From: Sarocladium kiliense
Taxonomy: Eukaryota; Ascomycota; Sordariomycetes; Hypocreales; Sarocladiaceae
Direction: 5' to 3'
Assembly: GCA_030734395.1 (NCBI GenBank)
Contig: JAUZTG010000041.1
Span: forward strand, 1,178,001 to 1,242,000
DNA: 64,000 nt
A program made the position numbers and the translations under genes. This document shows, piece by piece, positions 34,524 to 46,700 of this stretch (position 1 is the first letter of the stretch; each line of letters starts with the position of its first letter). The notes beneath the pieces were generated by a model, which ran no database searches, was not told the DNA's origin, and was given only the letters and a program-made list of their open reading frames with translations.

Positions 34524-35771
34524 TTAGTTGCCATTGGCGACAACCTTGGTGACCCCCACGGCCTTGTCAATGGCCTGGAGCACGTCATTCTTGAGATCCT
34601 CTGCATCTTCCACCCCGCAGCTAACCCTCACAAGATCATCGAAAACACCGACTGCCTCTCTCTGATCGCGAGGGATACCAGCGTGGGTCATGCTGCTGGG
34701 CAGCTCGACGAGAGACTCGACACCGCCGAGCGACTCGGCAAGAGTGAAGACCTTCGTGAGCTGGCAGAAACGCTCGGCAGCGGCGTGGCCACCCTTGATG
34801 CGGAAAGAGAGCATGCCGCCACCCATGCCGTCCCGGTGCTGCTTGCGGGCGATGTGCCTGTGTGGGTGCGAGTCGAGGCCGGGGTAGTTGACGGCGATAA
34901 CGTGGGGAGAAGCCTCCAGAGCGGTTGCTACGGCAGTGGCATTGTGAGTGGCCTCGCGAGCACGAAGGTGCAGGGTCTTGAGGCCACGGTGGGCGAGCCA
35001 GGAGTCGAAAGCCGAAGGGACTGCGCCAATGGCGTTCTGGAGGAAGGCGAGACGCTGGTGAATCTCGTCGGAGTTGAACGCCGCGACACCCATAACGACA
35101 TCGGAGTGGCCGTTGATATACTTGGTCACACTGTGAACAACGATGTCGGCGCCTAGGTCGAGAGGGTTCTGGACGTAGGGAGAGAGGAACGTGTTGTCAA
35201 CGACAACGAGGATTCCATGACGGTGGGCAGCGGAGACAACAGCGCGGATATCGACCAGGCGGAGAGTTGGGTTGCTGGGAGACTCGATCCAGATAAGGCG
35301 GGTCTGGTCGGTAATGTGCTCTGCGATGTCGACCTCAATCTCTGGGGTGAACGTGACACGAACTCCATGGGCTTTTGCGACCTGTGTGAAGTAGCGGTGA
35401 GTCCCTCCGTAGACATCAGAGACAGAAATGACGTGATCGCCAGCAGCGAGGCTCTGGAGGATAACAGCAGTGGTGGCACTGCCGGAAGAAAAGGCGAGGG
35501 CGTGGCGAGCATGCTCGAGCGCTGCAACAGCGGTCTCGAAGTTTGTGCGGTTAGGATTCGCGGAGCGAGAGTACTCGTATGCGCCTACTGGCTTGCCGAC
35601 AGCAGACTGGGCGAAGGTGGTAGAGAGGGAGATGGGCTCAATGACGGCGCCAGTGACAGGATCATGGGGAGAGCCAGCGTGAACGGCCAGGGTGCCGAAG
35701 CCCTGAGTGGGAGTGGGCGGGCGAGGAGGAGTGGCGACAGGGTCGTTGGGGACAGTCATTGCTGGAGACAT
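34524..35771 (-). CDS. CYS3: Cystathionine gamma-lyase
   Basis: PLP enzyme of reverse transsulfuration, cleaving cystathionine to cysteine, 2-oxobutyrate and ammonia. Single exon, 415 residues. The Cys/Met-metabolism family signature is complete: YEYSRSANPNR, SSGSATT, DVYGGTHRY, ESPSNPTLRLVDI, VVDNTFLSPY, then SVTKYINGHSD with the PLP lysine at about Lys217, and VFTLAESLGGVESLVELP near the end. Length and motifs fit the lyase better than cystathionine gamma-synthase or beta-lyase, but this group is hard to separate by motifs alone. The start is ATG 35771; an ATG four codons on (35759) is possible. Confidence 0.9.
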   Translation of the reverse strand: MSPAMTVPNDPVATPPRPPTPTQGFGTLAVHAGSPHDPVTGAVIEPISLSTTFAQSAVGKPVGAYEYSRSANPNRTNFETAVAALEHARHALAFSSGSATTAVILQSLAAGDHVISVSDVYGGTHRYFTQVAKAHGVRVTFTPEIEVDIAEHITDQTRLIWIESPSNPTLRLVDIRAVVSAAHRHGILVVVDNTFLSPYVQNPLDLGADIVVHSVTKYINGHSDVVMGVAAFNSDEIHQRLAFLQNAIGAVPSAFDSWLAHRGLKTLHLRAREATHNATAVATALEASPHVIAVNYPGLDSHPHRHIARKQHRDGMGGGMLSFRIKGGHAAAERFCQLTKVFTLAESLGGVESLVELPSSMTHAGIPRDQREAVGVFDDLVRVSCGVEDAEDLKNDVLQAIDKAVGVTKVVANGN

Positions 35772-38377
35772 GGTTGCGACTGCTGCGGTGGTTGTATTGA
35801 AGGAGACGAAGCTGGTGGTGATAGATTTTGGAGGGGTCGTTCGTTATCGTCAAAGAATCCGGGCGATAAGCGAGGACGGTAGTGGGGGATCAGCTTCAAG
35901 GGTCCTAGGCTGGATGACGTCCTCGAACAACGACTAGCGGATATCCGATCGATCGAAGAAAAACAAGATGATGTAGAGGGACCTAAGAGAGCTGCCGAAG
36001 AGGAGGTGAAAGAAAAGGGAACCCAAAGCCGACGAGGAGAAAAGAAAGTTCTCTTATGACAGCTGGTTTTCTTCAGGGACCTGTGGTGGCGCGGGTGACC
36101 GTTGTCAAAGCTGCAAGAGTGAAGAAAAATAGGGCCAATGCGGGGCTCGGTGCCAGGATCCGAGGCGCGATGATAAATCGATTGCTCCTCTTTTCCTGTC
36201 GTGACACGGTTCGAAGCCAGCAGTGCCGAAGGAAGACAGAGGAGACCCGATGAGAGCCGGCGCGGGCCAAGGGCGATGTGGGGAGGCTATCGATGCGTGT
36301 GTTAAGCTTGGGCGCGAAGATTGCGGCGCGATTGAGATTCCAAGAGAAGAAGGAGGATCAAGATACGAGAGGAGTCAATGGCGATTAGGATGTCTAGGAG
36401 AGCGAAGAGAATGAAGAAGATGAGAAGTGGGAGGAAAAGTTGGTGAAGAAGGCAGGTGAGCGGCTCGGAGATCAATGGGCAGGTGCGAAATTGAGTTTGA
36501 GCACGTCAACCGGCGCGAGATGGTGACACTCTGGAGCTGAGGCTGAAGCTGATGGCGATGATGTTGGCGGTGAGTCAAGATGACGGATGATTTGCGACAA
36601 AGGCAATTATGGGCCGAAACGTTCATTACTGCGCGCTCAGCCCAGGTCTGCGGTCTTTATATACCTGTCTGCGGTGGTGCGACCTGGTCTGGTTCGGAGA
36701 ATGAACATTGCGATGGCGCAACAGCTTAGAAATGTCATCTCGACCGACAATCACATCAGTCACCGCTCTTTGGCGGCTTCAGGTCATGTCCGAGACAGGA
36801 ATGCGTGCGCCCTTGGATGATGTCAAGTTAGTCAGTCGCCCTTTCAGTCCTAAATCCAGCCGCGGCGGTCATAAGCAGGGCGGGCAGCAAAGAAACGTGG
36901 CCCCGAAACCCCGGATCTGGGCGATGGGCATATCGGATTGGACAATTGCCATCATGTGGCGATGGCGCAATCGCAGCGACCCTTACATGAGAGACACCGG
37001 GAGTCGGCTTTGGAAGGGCAGAGAGAGGCTGAGGAATCAGCGAAAGTCAAAGCCGATGTTATGTAATCTTGGATGGGGCTGATTCTAGAAGGAGAAGCTG
37101 GAGGTGAGATGGTACCTTAGGTATCGCGCGCCACACAAATGCTGACCCGAAGGGAATTTGGGAATCTGCGAAGTCCGACGTAGTGACATTGAGATACCCT
37201 ACACGCACATACTGGTCAGGTCCCATGGCTGTAAGCCGCTCTCAGTGTAGCCTCATGCTCATGCTCAAGGGGTGATAATGAAGACTCACGCTGGATTCGA
37301 ATCTGTGCCAAACTTGAAACAATTTAAAGGCAAAGCATGATAGTGCATTCGGCCTTGGAGGTTTTGAGCCGTTGGCTGAACCATTTTGCAAAGACGCTGA
37401 ACGACATTGGAATCCGTTTCAATTGCACCAACTGAACAAGTAGCTGATATAATCCCTAGGTGCGACAAGCATCCTCGAGTATGGGGTTCGCCCATAACGT
37501 TGCGCATCAGGCGAAATGCTAACGAAACTCATTACATCCCACCACCGTCAATTGCGTCACTACATGAGCTACTTACTACCTTATCAAGCAATGTACCATT
37601 GAAGGTGAGGTGTACAGCCTCGAGGTCGATCCGCGTATTCGTATTCAGTCGCCCGAAACCCACCTGATTCGGGGTCTCCCGCGGACCCGAGGCTCCCCAG
37701 TGTGCACGCCCAATAATCCCTGGAGGGCTAAGGACACCTTGTTACAGGCCAACTACGCCCTGCCCTCGCTGGAGCTTTCGCGTTACAGCGTGTCGACAGC
37801 CCCCTGGAGGGGCAGCTTTCCACCTCCTACCCACCTTCGTCACTTTCACTTCTAACCTAAGGTCACCAACCACCAACAACCATCCATTCCTCACGACTAC
37901 CACACACACACACACGACCGCACTCCCATGCGCCGTCCCTTAGTGGCTGTGCACGCCAAAAGAGCTACCCCAATTCGTAATACACCGTTGCTCTCTTCCG
38001 TCCAGTTCGTCCGTGACCACCAAATCTCCGGACCAACCCTTCTGCCTTTTCGGCCCTTAACCTACCCGATCGCCGCCTTTCCTTGCCAATCGTCCTCGAG
38101 GCTTCACCAACCAAGGCCACTCCTTCGCTAATTGGCCTCAGTCAAGGCATAGCCGCATCTGCGTTGCATCATATAGCTGCGATTGGCCCTGTCAAGTTCA
38201 ACCTTGACTGCTCGCGTTGACAACAGTACAAGACCCCGAATGGCTCCGCGGCCATGCCGGCAACGCATGTAATTCGAAGCACTGCTCGAGCTCCATACAG
38301 CTAGCACGGCTTATACAGTCCCTCATAAAACCATTTCCTCGTTACTTCAAACGTCTCTCAGCGTTTTCAACATCGCT
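35772..38377. other. Intergenic, divergent promoters of CYS3 and a Zn2Cys6 gene
   Basis: About 2.6 kb between two divergent genes. No coding region is supported. The CYS3-proximal part is purine-rich on the plus strand (CT-rich on the coding strand). The regulator-proximal part from about 37840 is CT/CA-rich with a (CA) microsatellite at 37901-37915. Confidence 0.5.
37901..37915. repeat. (CA)n microsatellite
   Basis: Seven and a half perfect CA dinucleotides in the leader region of the Zn2Cys6 gene. Confidence 0.85.
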
Positions 38378-39883
38378 ATGCCTCCCCGCAGGTCTCATAA
38401 GAAGTCTCGTGCAGGATGCCGCCGCTGCAAGAATCGCAAGATCAAGGTAACGCTCTGTCCCAAGGACCCAAGCAACGACACATAGCTGACACGAACAATT
38501 CAGTGCGATGAAGTCCATCCTCGATGCGGCAACTGCGTCAAACACGGCGTTCCCTGCGACTTCGAGCATCCCGACCTTCGCGATGAGCTCACGCCTGCTC
38601 CGACACCATCTCTCAACCTCCCCGATAGTCCGCCACAACCTGTTACCCCGGCACCTACGTTGAACATACCGCAGACACCGAAGCCATATTTAGCGCAGCC
38701 CTCTCCGTCACCAATGACTGTTACTCCCCTGATGATCCAGCCTTCCTTGCCACGCATGTCACGAGCAAGTATACAGGTTGACCGCCTCATGGAACTACGC
38801 CTGCTGCACCAGTACACCACTAGTACGTGCCACACTTTGCATACAGGATCGCCCACGACGCACGATATATGGCAAATAGATGTGCCAAAGTTGGCATTCA
38901 GCAGCGGGACGTTCCTCATGGATGCTATGCTCTCGGTAGCGGCGCTCCACTTGCGCGCACAGGAACCAGAAGACAAGGCACTGGTCCGCGCATCCCATGC
39001 CTACGCCGCATCCACACTCGCCGAGTACTGCAAGCTGCTCGACAATGGGATTACTGCGAGCAACGCCGAAGCACTCTTCCTAACCGCAACACTAATTGCT
39101 TTTCAAGCGAGTGGCTCACGCATCTTCCTCAAAGAGGATGCCGACTCCAACGCTACAGAGCCGGGGTCACGGTACGTGCTGCCATTGCCCTGGTTCCATG
39201 CCTTTCAGGGTGTCAAGACGGTAGTTGCGTCATCTTGGCAGTGGATCAGGACAAGCTCGACCGTCAAAGCCGTCATCGATGCGCAACCTAGCTTTCAGCT
39301 TGATATGAACCCAACAGGACCGGGATCATTCTTCGGTCACCTGCTCGACGACTTGGAAAGCGAACTTACTACAGAGGAGCCAACGAAGATTAACAGCTCA
39401 AGTCAGGCATACTCTCATGCCGTCTGTGTTCTGAACTGGGCGCATAAGAACCCCACCCCGGGCGCTTCGCTTGCCTTCCCAGCTACCGTCTCCCGGCGAT
39501 TTATCGAGCTCGTTGAGGCAAAGAGGCCACGCGCTTTGGCCATACTAGCTTGCTTTTTCGCGCTCCTGAAGCGTCTCGACGGTGTGTGGTGGCTACAAGA
39601 CGTGACCAGACGCGAAGTCATGGGTCTCGTCGGTCTGTTCGAGCCTGGTTCTTCGTGGTGGCGCCACCTCGAATGGCCCATCAGGATAGCCGTATGGGAA
39701 AACGGTCCTATCCCGGCAGACGTCTGGGGTGCTTCCTGTGATGGCGATGGGAAGTCGGAGGAAGGCTTGGCCGACACCATGTTGAATCACGTTGAGTTGA
39801 TGGCAACTTTGGTGAAGGACAAGTACGCACTGCCGCAGGTGCAGGTGAATGGGGATATGCTGTCTGTGGCTTCGCCTGACTGA
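38378..39883 (+). CDS. Zn2Cys6 transcription factor (Upc2/sterol-regulator-like type)
   Basis: Nuclear regulator with two exons, 38378-38446 and 38504-39883, 482 residues. The intron falls exactly between Lys23 and Cys24 of the zinc cluster, a very common intron position in this family. Cluster cysteines are 14, 17, 24, 31, 34 and 41. The N-terminus PRRSHKKSRAGCRRCKNRKIK and the CDEVHPRCGNCVKHGVPCDF half follow the pattern seen in sterol-uptake-control (Upc2/Ecm22)-like fungal proteins. The body has the matching LHQYTTSTCHTL, DVPKLAFSSGTFLMDAMLSVAALHLR and AALFLTATLIAFQAS-type helices. The target genes are unknown. Confidence 0.9.
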
Positions 39884-40291
39884 GATCAATCGATCAACGT
39901 TCGTCCAAACCTTGACCTCGTCGATTGGATGGGCCACATTTGTAAGTGAAGGCTGAGCGAGTTAATTTTGTTTCAGGGACATATGTATAGGCGTTTGGAA
40001 GAGCATAACGGCCAGAGAGCCAGATTTTTACCCTTGAAGCCTTGGAGGCAGGCGACCTTCTCCTCTTCAAGTCGAAGAGATCATAAGATTTGTGGAAAAG
40101 CAACTGAGAGAAACGAGGAGGACCGCCTCGAAATATGCAGGCTGTAAACAATACAAGCAATCATCAACGTATTCGGAGTTATGTCTTGATGATGATGAAC
40201 TGGAACCGAAAGTTGACAGTTTCACTTTCATTTAAAAGTCTAACAATCCTCATGTGCGCCCAAACGCCAGCATCAATGTGATACCTCCTGA
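39884..40291. other. Convergent spacer, Zn2Cys6 gene / RPF2
   Basis: Holds two facing 3' UTRs; nothing else is seen. Confidence 0.5.
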
Positions 40292-41317
40292 TCACTGCTT
40301 TGCCCTCTTGGAATCCTCCTCCACCACATCCTCCCCTTCCTCCTCCTCCTGGGCATCCATTCTCGACCTCTTCAAACCCTTCATCTTCCTCGTCTGCATC
40401 TCGCTCAAATCCTGTCTGCCCAAGTGCACTCTTCCAAGCTTATCACCCATAGAATCCGTCGTGACGTTCTTCTTCGTCCTCTCTTCCATGCCCTTAGGCT
40501 TCTTCATTGCCTCCTTCAGGACTGACTCATCGGGCTCACGGACACGACCAATGCGGAAGTCCATGCGGGGACCGATCTCTTCGACTTCGACGCGGGGGAG
40601 CTTCTGGCCGCTGCGTTTGGTGCTGATGAGGTAGACGCGGAGGTGGATGGCGGGCTTGACGTCGGGGTCGGAGGTGGAGGTCTCCTCGTCGGCGGAGATG
40701 GAGACGATGTACTGCAGGCCCTCGACGTCGATCTTCTCTGAAGGATCGCCCTTGAAGAAGTCGAGGAACATACTCTTCGCCAGAGTGTGCTCGTTGGAAA
40801 CTGGGCTCTCGAAGGCAGTTCCTGCGAAAAGCACCATCGGCCTCAAACCAATCGCGAACTTCCTAGTCTTGAACTGCGCCATCGTCCTGAAACTTTCCGC
40901 ATCCAATCCCAACTCCAGCATATCCAACACCTTGTGTCCAAACGTCCGCACAAGCGTCAAGTTGTGTGGTCGCTTCTTCTGCGAGCTGCCAAAGACAAGG
41001 AGACTGGCATCGTTCTTCTCAGAGAAGAACTCGAGAGAGGAGGCGTCATCGAATGGGTGAACGGGGTTCTTCTTGGTGAACTTCTTGGCGAGAGGAACAC
41101 GGAGGGCGTAGAGCTCGTTGAGGGCATCCTGGACGATCTGGGAGCAGGTGGTGCCGCGGAGAAAGAGGCAGGTCTTGGGGTTTTCGATGGCTTTGGGCTC
41201 GCGCTTCTCGAGGGCCCGCTTGGAGCGAGCATTGCGAGGTTTTCTAATTCAATTTTAGCTGACGTTCGGTATAGACATGTATTCGATTACTGCAGGGTCT
41301 CACATTTGTCTGAGCAT
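40292..41317 (-). CDS. RPF2: Ribosome production factor 2 (Brix domain)
   Basis: Nucleolar assembly factor that, with Rrs1, brings the 5S RNP into pre-60S particles. Exons are 41304-41317 (only 14 coding nt: ATG CTC AGA CAA AT) and 40292-41243 (phase 2), giving 321 residues. The N-terminus MLRQIKPRNARSKRALEKRE is characteristic. The Brix domain follows, with ENPKTCLFLRGTTCSQIVQDAL, ELYALRVPLAKKFTKKN, HPFDD, ASLLVFGSSQKKRPHNL and RTFGHKVLDMLELG. The C-terminal half contains YIVSISADEE, HLRVYLISTKRSGQKLPRVEVEEIGPRMDF and a basic tail. It is divergent from PEX5. Confidence 0.95.
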
Positions 41318-41787
41318 CTTGACTTTGGATATCGCAATATGCTTGGTTTCACCTGGTCTTGGTCCGCCAAAAGAGGCTGGCGGTCGCTTCAGAAAAAAAA
41401 GCGACCCGAGTGGCTTATCGATAAGAGAAGTCGCTTTCGGTCGATGCTCCCCCGCCGTCACGTGCGTGTCTTGCTGACGAGATGGTCCCTGCAGCGGGGA
41501 GGACGGAGGGCCGACGCTGCCTCGGCAGAAGGTCCCCGCCGCCCCAACTCCGCTGCTCGGCCTTGAATACGGCGACCTGGCACAGTGACGACGGCTTGTC
41601 TGACAAACCCTCTATCCTGCATCTCCTTGCATCGTCCTTGCTCGACCTCCTTAGCGTTACACTTTATATCGGCAACACGCTGTCCTGTCGACCAGCAGAG
41701 AAGCGCACACCGATCTTACGGAACGGCTGACTCTCCGGCTTACTTTCGGAAAAACACAAAACCAGAACGGCGGCACCTATCACAAGA
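41318..41787. promoter_or_regulatory. Divergent promoter RPF2 / PEX5
   Basis: 470 bp between the two start codons; it must hold both promoters. An A8 run and pyrimidine-rich blocks are visible. No specific factor site is claimed. Confidence 0.5.
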
Positions 41788-43797
41788 ATGTCATTCCTCA
41801 GTGGCGGCGCCGAGTGCTCGACCTCGGGAAACCCCTTGAGCCAGTTCCAAAAACATGTTCAAGATGACAAGACTCTTCAACGCGATCGTCTTGTTTCCAG
41901 AGGTCCCGGCGGTCAGCTGAATGGCTTCCGAAGCCAGAATGTTGGCGGTTCACAAGATGAAGTAGCTACCTCCCCTTTCGCTTGCTCATCTGACAGCTCA
42001 GTCGCTAACAATACTGCTATGTAGATGATGAACGGCTTTCTGAATGGCGCACCGAATATGCAACAAGAAATTCCGATGCAAGGTGGCCCTGCACAGCTTC
42101 CTCAAAACCACCCAGCTCAACTACGCGCGAGCTCTACATCGCCCTCGTGGGCACACGACTTCCACAGCCAGCCTGGCATGGAGGCATCGCATAACCCGGC
42201 GAACTCATCTTTCTTCAATCCTGAAGAGTTTGCCCGCTTCCAAAAGATGAACTCCCAGTCACCAATGTCACATGACTCCATGCAAAATAACGTGTCAGGG
42301 CAGATGCAACAATCAAGGCCAATGATGGGTATGGGTATGGGCATGGGCATGGGCATGAACGGCTACAGTCAGCCAATGTTTCAACCGATGTACCAGAACC
42401 AGCAACCACACCAGCAACAGCAGGAGCCCGAGGGTAAGGGTAAAGGCCGTCTCGTTGAGCTCGATGACACGAAGTGGGAAGAGCAGTTCGCACAACTCGA
42501 GGTACAGGACAAGGCCGAGGCAAAGGAGAAAGAGGATGAGGCGACAGCCGCTGAGAGAGAACTTGAAGACATGGATAAGGGTATCCAGTCGGAAACCAAT
42601 GAGTTCGGTGACTTCGAATCCATTTGGAGAGGAATTCAAGCTGAGACGGCTGCTGCTAGGTCCATGGTCAACGAAGAGCAATTCTTCGACCAATTCGACG
42701 CCGAGTGGAACAAAGATTCCTTGACCGACCTTTCGCACCTCGACAGCTGGGGACGATACGGCGAACCCATTCCCGAGCAGTACAGATTTGAACAGGAGAA
42801 CATTTTCCAGGACCAGAAGAACGCTTTCGACGAGGGTGTCAAGATCATGAAGGAGGGCGGAAATCTGTCCCTCGCAGCACTAGCATTTGAGGCAGCAGTT
42901 CAGCAGCAACCTGATCACGTTGACGCTTGGGTGTACCTCGGATCTGCTCAGGCTCAGAACGAGAAAGAGACAGCGGCCATCCGGGCATTGGAACAAGCTA
43001 TCAAGCTGGATCCGAACAACCTCGCCGCACTAATGGGCCTGGCCGTATCATACACAAATGAAGGATATGACAGCACAGCTTACAGGACATTAGAACGCTG
43101 GCTCTCAGTCAAGTATCCTAACGTCTTGGATCCCTCAGACTTGCACCCTCCAGCAGAGATGGGCTTCACAGACAGACAACAATTGCATGACAAGGTGACC
43201 AAGCATTTCATCAAGGCCGCTCAGCTCAGCCCTGACGGCGAGCACATGGATCCTGACGTCCAAGTCGGCCTTGGTGTCCTGTTCTATGGTGCAGAGGAAT
43301 ACGAGAAGGCTGTCGATTGCTTTCAAGCGGCATTGCACTCTTCCGAGATGGGCACATCAAATCAGCAGGAGCAAGTCCACCTCCTCTGGAATCGCCTTGG
43401 AGCAACACTTGCCAACAGTGGTCGCTCTGAGGAAGCCATCGCAGCTTACGAGGAAGCTCTATCCCGTTCCCCCAACTTCGTCCGCGCACGCTACAACCTC
43501 GGCGTCAGCTGCATCAACATCAACTGCCACCACGAGGCTGCCTGTCACTTCCTCGCCGCTCTCGAGATGCACAAGTCGATCGAGAAGTCTGGCCGCGCAC
43601 AGGCGTACGAGATCCTGGGCGAGGGCTCAATGCCTCGCGTGGACGAGACAATCGAGCGTATGTCGGCGCAGAACAGGAGCAGCACACTGTATGATACATT
43701 GAGGAGGGTGTTTTCTCAGATGGGAAGGAGGGATTTGGCTGAGAAGACGGTGGCGGGCGTTGACCCGGCGATCTTCAGGCCGGAGTTCGATTTCTGA
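41788..43797 (+). CDS. PEX5: Peroxisomal targeting signal 1 receptor Pex5
   Basis: Cycling receptor that binds C-terminal SKL-type signals in the cytosol and delivers cargo to the Pex13/Pex14 docking complex. Exons 41788-41961 and 42025-43797 (phase 0) give 648 residues. The N-terminus MSFLSGGAECSTSGNPL carries the conserved cysteine (Cys10) used for monoubiquitin-dependent recycling. WxxxF/Y-type motifs include WAHDF (100-104) and WEEQF (209-213), with the related EFGDFESIWRGIQ and FDAEWNKD. A Met-Gly repeat lies at about 158-168 and a Gln-rich stretch follows. The C-terminal TPR array is clear (NLSLAALAFEAAVQQQPDHVDAW, ALEQAIKLDPNNLAAL, AIAAYEEALSRSPNFVRARYNLG). It ends with the usual basic/aromatic tail. 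Confidence 0.95.
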
Positions 43798-46700
43798 GTA
43801 AGGGGCAAGAACCAAGGATAAGGGCGCTGGATATCTTCGTGGATACTCGATGATGAGATATGAAGTGGCATGATCCGAGGAGGCTGGCGTTCATCGTTCA
43901 TATGCATACGGAAGGATAGGTTCATCATGTGGTCAGCTGTCACTACAGATCCCCTGCTATCGATTGAACATAGTTTGTATATGGAGATTATTGACACAAG
44001 GTATTCACGGTTGGGATCTCTGTGACTAGAAAATTTGTCAAACTGACAATTTACATGTTTATAAGCACATGATAGGGACTCGGAATTCTCACAACCGAAC
44101 TACAATGTACGATTCAGACAGCAGCGATGCCAGTTGGCTATGCACTCACCCTACAACCATCAATAGCATGCCTTTACCGGCAAGGTCAGTCTCATCCAGT
44201 GTGGCTTACAGGCATGCCCATTCCCGAGCCCCATAGCTCCAAGAAAACGAAATCGCCGATAGGATCTCTTCCCGCCAAGTCACCAGCTCAGCTGAAGGAA
44301 CCTCGGTTCAGTAAGGACGCCCATTCCCATCCACTTCTGAAGCAGGGGCTGCAAGAAAGCATTACGCCTTCTTTCGGCTGAGGGTTGCACAACCTACGGA
44401 ATCTCGATGAGGGTGTGGGCTATCTACCCGAGAGTGGTTCGTAGGAGTGCAGCCTGCATTGCATAAGGCGGAGGGGGGACCCGGGGGCCACCAGTCACAC
44501 GACATATGTCGCTTCTCGTTTTGACCGTCGTGGAACGTCGTGTAGTTGCTTCTTCAAAGAGTAAATTATCTAATAGCGCATTAGGCGTAAGCTGCTAAGA
44601 GGAACAGGGCAGCTAAGAAGAAGAAAAAACACAAAAGAACAAAGTCCCATCCTGATTCATGTTGGGAGGTTAGTCTTTGACGCCGTCTGACATTCCGCAT
44701 ACCTTAGATGGAGAAAAGCGACTCAGTCTTGGGGAGGTTCTTTTGACACTGTCGCCATTCGGCGTGAACCGGAAATAGCGCCGGCGGGCTGACAAGTCAA
44801 AACTTTCTTTTCATATGATGACAAGTTAGGCGTGGCAAGCATGTGCGTTACGCCTCCCAGGTTCACCCGTGGGAGAGCTACGGCCTGGCTTATCTCGGAC
44901 GTGGCGGCATGGCGTCGTTCTAGACAGGGCTGCATTCAGGTGATCATTCTTGGAGCATCAAGCAAATTCCCACCGGCGAAAGACGATCCGGGGTAGCGAC
45001 AAGGGTTCCTTCAATCGGTCTTTGCTGCTTGCTCTCGATGGACAGATGCAGTGCCGTGCTGCACCGGACTGCTCTCCGGGCTCGTGGGATGTCTTCGGCA
45101 ACCTGGAAATAGACTCGTGAGAAGCACATGGCTACGGGAGATGAAAGGTCTCGTTGAGTACATAAGCCATCATTCCTCAGGTGTATCGAATGCGTCAGGA
45201 GGGGGTTGGGAACTTTTGACGTGTACGTACCTCTTCCCTTTAGATGACGAGGAACAGAGTTCTGGATCCAGATCGAGCTTGTCGTGTCTTGGTGCTTTGA
45301 CAAATCGTGGATTGATTGTCACGTCGAGTACTCAACATGCAACGGTTCCAGGCGCTTAGTCACCGGTAAATGCATCGATGACGGCGATTCCCCAACCGAT
45401 ATTCCTCATGGTTGCCATAAAAGGCGTGGTACGATGCACCGTCAACCATTCTGCCTAGGCAGAGGCTTACTGAGGGATCTGCCCATTGTTTGTTTAAAGT
45501 TGAGGCCGCTGGGCTTACCAGAGATGGGACTAGTTAGAATAAGCCGAGAGTCCCCTTCTCCGTCTTTCCAGCGTCCCCTCATTCAGTGATCCGCCGTGCT
45601 GTGCCCGGATCCGGGTGACATACCCGACTTGGCTGGTTGCGCCGTTGATTCCCCTTCACTCTGGTATTCCCGGATGCCCTTCCGTCAAATGAAGAGGGTT
45701 CACCACGGTGGCGTCCGATGGGTCCAGATACGGGTGTGAATGCGAGGCGTCAACGTGCTCAATATCACTCAACAGGCTCGTGGGGTGTAGCTCCCGAAGA
45801 CATGATCGAGAGCACTGTTTGAGGAATCTTTCAGACTCGCGACTTTCGCCAAGATCTCAGCGCGAATCCGAGAACCTGTATTCCGGGGAATGTGCGGATA
45901 TGTGAACCCTCATTGCATCACCTAGCCTCCAACGTAGGAACAAGTGCGGAGAAAACAGTCAGCCCGCATTCCAAGCTTCAGAGGGACTCTGACGGGCCAG
46001 GCAAGCCCACTATGGCTGCCAACCCGACGCAAGCTCTAAAGACCCTAATCGCAAGGAAGGACATGCAATGCTGGGTTCGTAGGCCCGAGCGTGATTGTGT
46101 CCGGTCACTGCCTGCCACGCCGCGGTCCATTATAGCATAGGCTGGAAGTCATGGCCAAAGATGATGAAAATACCAATTCTCCGAGGAAACCTAATCGTAG
46201 GTATCGGAGCTGTCAGGACACATCAAGGATCAGCTTTGGGCACCAGGGACGTAAGTACGGTCCGGCTTCAGCTTGTCAAACGCTGAAGCGGAACGTGTGC
46301 CGCACGACGCCAAGTGCCAGCACAGTCCAAGTGGTATTAGTACGAGTCGTTGGCCCTGTGGCCCCAGGGACATACTGAAGTGATTATGGTAAGCCACATC
46401 AGGAAAGCCAGTACGGCCTTTGATAGGCTACAGCAAGATATTAGCGGTTTCCTTGAGGTATCATCCATGTTGAGCGAGCTCGAGGTTACTTCCCCCGTCA
46501 GCCAACAAGGTAACTCGTGTGCCTGGAGATCTTTTTGTTTCTCGTTCCTGGCCTCATACGGGGATAGCCTTGCAAGGTCCGACGAGAAATGCTCCTCGCT
46601 TGTGTCCCTTGCGTCGGCACGTTGCCTCCGCGTGTAAGGAAGAGCAGCTTGATGTTCCATGCCGTGTCCCACACCAACGTGCACTAAATCTTTACTTCTG

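Noticed and set aside
37281..37330. Possible tRNA around a GATTCGAATC sequence
   Set aside because: No acceptor, D or anticodon stem could be formed around the T-loop-like motif.
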